Below, piece by piece: positions 33,496 through 36,084 of a stretch of DNA of 36,084 nt. The notes under the pieces were generated by a model, which searched no databases, was not told the origin of the DNA, and saw only the letters and a list, made by a program, of their open reading frames with translations. Positions within the stretch are counted from its first letter, which is position 1, and every line of letters begins with the position of its first letter. The DNA comes from Anaeromyces robustus (taxonomy: Eukaryota > Neocallimastigomycota > Neocallimastigomycetes > Neocallimastigales > Neocallimastigaceae), in contig MCFG01000463.1 in the NCBI GenBank assembly GCA_002104895.1, forward strand, positions 12,501 to 48,584, written 5' to 3'. A program made the position numbers and the translations under genes.

Positions 33496-34578
33496 TTGTT
33501 AATAAATTATTGACTTAACTTTTTTATTTTTTTATTTTATTTTTATTTTATTTTATTTTTATTTTTATTTGTTTTTAATTAAAAATCAAATTCATTTTTT
33601 TAAATACAACATTTAATAATAATAAATGTGAATAAATGAGTAGAATATACTTGTAATATATGGTGTCTATTCCCAACAATGAAAATTTAAAATTTTGAAA
33701 ATTTTTTATTCTTTTATCAAAATTTCAAAATTATTATTTATTGGGGTATGGATAAAAAGAAAAGTAGAAAAAAAAAAAGAAGAAAATAAAAAGAATAATA
33801 AATTTTAAATTAAAATTAAAAAATTATTATTTATTATTAAATATTATGTAATAAAATAAAAAAATATTAAAATATTAAAATATTTAAAGGTAAAATTAAA
33901 AAAAAAAAAAGAAAGACGGCATCTTTTATGTTTATATTTATGATGATAATGATTGTTTATTTATTATATAATAAATAAATGTTGTATTTTTATGTCTTTT
34001 TATGATTAGATATAATAAATTGTTTACTTTTTTATTTTATTTCATTTTATTATATTCTTTTTATTTTTTTTTTAAAAAAAAGAGTTATTTTAAGATAACA
34101 TTTTAATATTTTAATATTTTAGTATTTTAATAATAAAAATGAAGATAACATTATTTTATTATATGTCTTATAATATAATCATTATATATTTATATATTTA
34201 CCTTGTGTTGATTTTAAAGGATAAAATAAAATATGTAAATAAAAATACAAAATACAAAGGATTAAAAAACAATATAATAATAAATTAATAAATAAATAAA
34301 ATGAAAATAAATAAAGTAATTAGAATAAGTAAATGAATAATATAAATAATTAAATAAATAATATTAATTTAATTAAACTTTTAAACTTTTCCTTTTTTGT
34401 CTTTTTATTTGATTTTGATCCTCCACAATTAATTATCAAAATGAATAATGAAAACTAAAAACTAAAAACTAAAAACAAAAAAAAAACAAAAAGTATAATC
34501 TATAATACAAAATCAAAATATTAAAATAAATATATTATCATTAATCATAAATAATGAATAATGAATAGAATGAATGTT

Positions 34579-34585
34579 TAAATAA

Positions 34586-34620
<35 letters not shown>

Positions 34621-34640
34621 ATCAATCAATAAATAAATAA
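34579..34640. repeat. TAAA microsatellite
   Basis: TAAA units with an internal TCAATCAA interruption identical in form to one at 31704-31711. Confidence 0.93.
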
Positions 34641-34886
34641 TAATAATAAATCTTAAAAAGAAATGATCGATCATAATAATTATAATATTAGAAAAAAATG
34701 AATTTTTATTTTATTTTATTTTTGTATATTAATTAATTGATAACTCAAAAATCAAAAAGTAAACAATTAAAATTAAAATTAAAAATATAAAAAAAAAAAA
34801 CATAATTAATATTCATTAATATTATTGATTATATTAATAAATAAATAATAAATAATAAATAATAATAATAAAAAAAAAGTTATCAA

Positions 34887-35030
<144 letters not shown>

Positions 35031-35379
35031 AAAGAAAAACAATATCACTTTGTCTATATTTAGTAATAATAAAAAAGAGATAAAAAGTATTAAAAATTAT
35101 TATTTTAATTATAAAAGGAATTTGATAAAAAATAAAAAAAATGATTAAAAGTTGAAATAATAATAATAATAATAAAAAAAAAAGAATTTCATTATTCATT
35201 AAACTTCTTTAAAGTATTTTTGTTTGTTTGTTTGTTTGTTTTTAAAGTTATAACATAATCTTTAATTCCATGTTTTGTTTTTTTTTCTTTAAATTATAGT
35301 ATAATATTTCTTTAATTTCATACTTTGATTTTTAGTTAAACGGTCAAAGTTAATCGAAATTGATAAATAATAATAATAA

Positions 35380-35511
<132 letters not shown>

Positions 35512-35537
35512 TGTTAAAACTGATTATATACAAAAAT

Positions 35538-35540
<3 letters not shown>

Positions 35541-35600
<60 letters not shown>
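35541..35600. repeat. AAT microsatellite, left flank of an island
   Basis: Twenty perfect AAT units ending directly at TGTTAGAATA. Confidence 0.97.
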
Positions 35601-35782
35601 TGTTAGAATATGTGAAATATGTGTTAAATGTATTAAAATGTATTGTATTAAATATAATGTATGAGCCACATTGTATGAATATAAAAGCATGTAATTTATA
35701 AAATTTAAATATTGGTAACTCTTTATCATAAAAATATATTAATAAAGTTGACATAATATTAAACCCAATTAACTGACTGTTA
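35601..35782. mobile_element. LTR-like 182-bp island inside an AAT microsatellite
   Basis: A unique 182-bp sequence begins TGTTAGAATA, close to the TGTTGGAATA that opens the copia 3' LTR at 10654, and shares GCCACATT with the sequence downstream of 10654. It is flanked on both sides by AAT repeats, as if inserted into one array. A TATAAAAG motif lies about 100 bp in. It may be a fossil solo LTR of the same or a related copia family; its right end does not show a clear CA. Confidence 0.3.
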
Positions 35783-35796
35783 ATAATAATAATAAT

Positions 35797-35863
<67 letters not shown>
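35781..35863. repeat. AAT microsatellite, right flank of the island
   Basis: About 27 AAT units with one internal ATT interruption, directly following the 182-bp island. Confidence 0.96.
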
Positions 35864-36084
35864 CATTAATAATAATTAATAATAATAATTGATAATAACA
35901 GTTAATAATAATAATAAATATAAAACAATTAATAATTAATAATTATATTATAAATCTGTATAAATCTGTATAAAATTTTGTGAAATAATGATTTTGAAAT
36001 AAGGATGGATCATCCATGTTTTTATTACAAACATATAAAATATATTTAAAAAAAATTAATTAATTTATATAAAAGAAATAAATC

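Overview
The window is eukaryotic nuclear DNA of extreme A+T content. Long A, T, TAAA and AAT runs fill the space between genes, introns are short to medium and GT-AG, and coding regions stand out as islands with visible codon structure. Together with Asn/Ser/Thr/Gln-rich proteins and a bacterial-type asparagine synthetase, this fits an anaerobic gut fungus (Neocallimastigomycota) or a close early-diverging relative. That placement is an inference from composition and gene content.

Layout from left to right: (1) 244-846, minus, the first two exons of a Yos9/OS-9-like ER lectin gene that runs off the left edge. (2) 2694-3743, plus, ribosomal protein L19 (eL19), four exons, with an intron inside its start codon. 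(3) A roughly 250-bp island of higher GC near 4800-5050 with a strong hairpin, function unknown. (4) 5657-7609, plus, RNA polymerase II subunit Rpb7, six exons, the first only 12 nt long. (5) About 10240-10790, a decayed Ty1/copia retrotransposon tail. (6) 14125-21246, plus, an intronless 2373-codon gene: an N-terminal Pcl/Pho80-like cyclin box followed by more than 2000 residues of Asn/Gln/Ser-rich low complexity. (7) 22380-23317, minus, a two-exon secreted, probably GPI-anchored protein with regularly spaced CX3C pairs. (8) About 25320-26900, minus, a broken relic of a divergent largest RNA polymerase subunit (Rpb1-like), possibly from a large DNA virus. (9) About 27433-27740, minus, a dead LINE reverse-transcriptase fragment. 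(10) 29078-30112, minus, a complete ammonia-dependent aspartate-ammonia ligase (AsnA), a bacterial enzyme and probable horizontal acquisition. (11) From 30113 to the right edge, about 6 kb with no recognisable gene, dominated by TAAA/TTTA and AAT microsatellites, with one LTR-like 182-bp island.

The genes do not form a pathway. L19 and Rpb7 are housekeeping genes of translation and transcription, Yos9 belongs to ER quality control, the cyclin to CDK regulation and AsnA to nitrogen assimilation. Codon choice differs between them: L19 and, less strongly, AsnA use C-ending and G-ending codons (AAG, GTC, ACC, GGT), as expected of highly expressed genes, whereas the cyclin gene is almost purely A/T-ending. 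The stretch 25.3-27.7 kb is a graveyard of foreign sequence beside the transferred AsnA gene.

Exons were assigned by hand from reading frame, splice signals and remembered family sequences. No alignment or database search was run.
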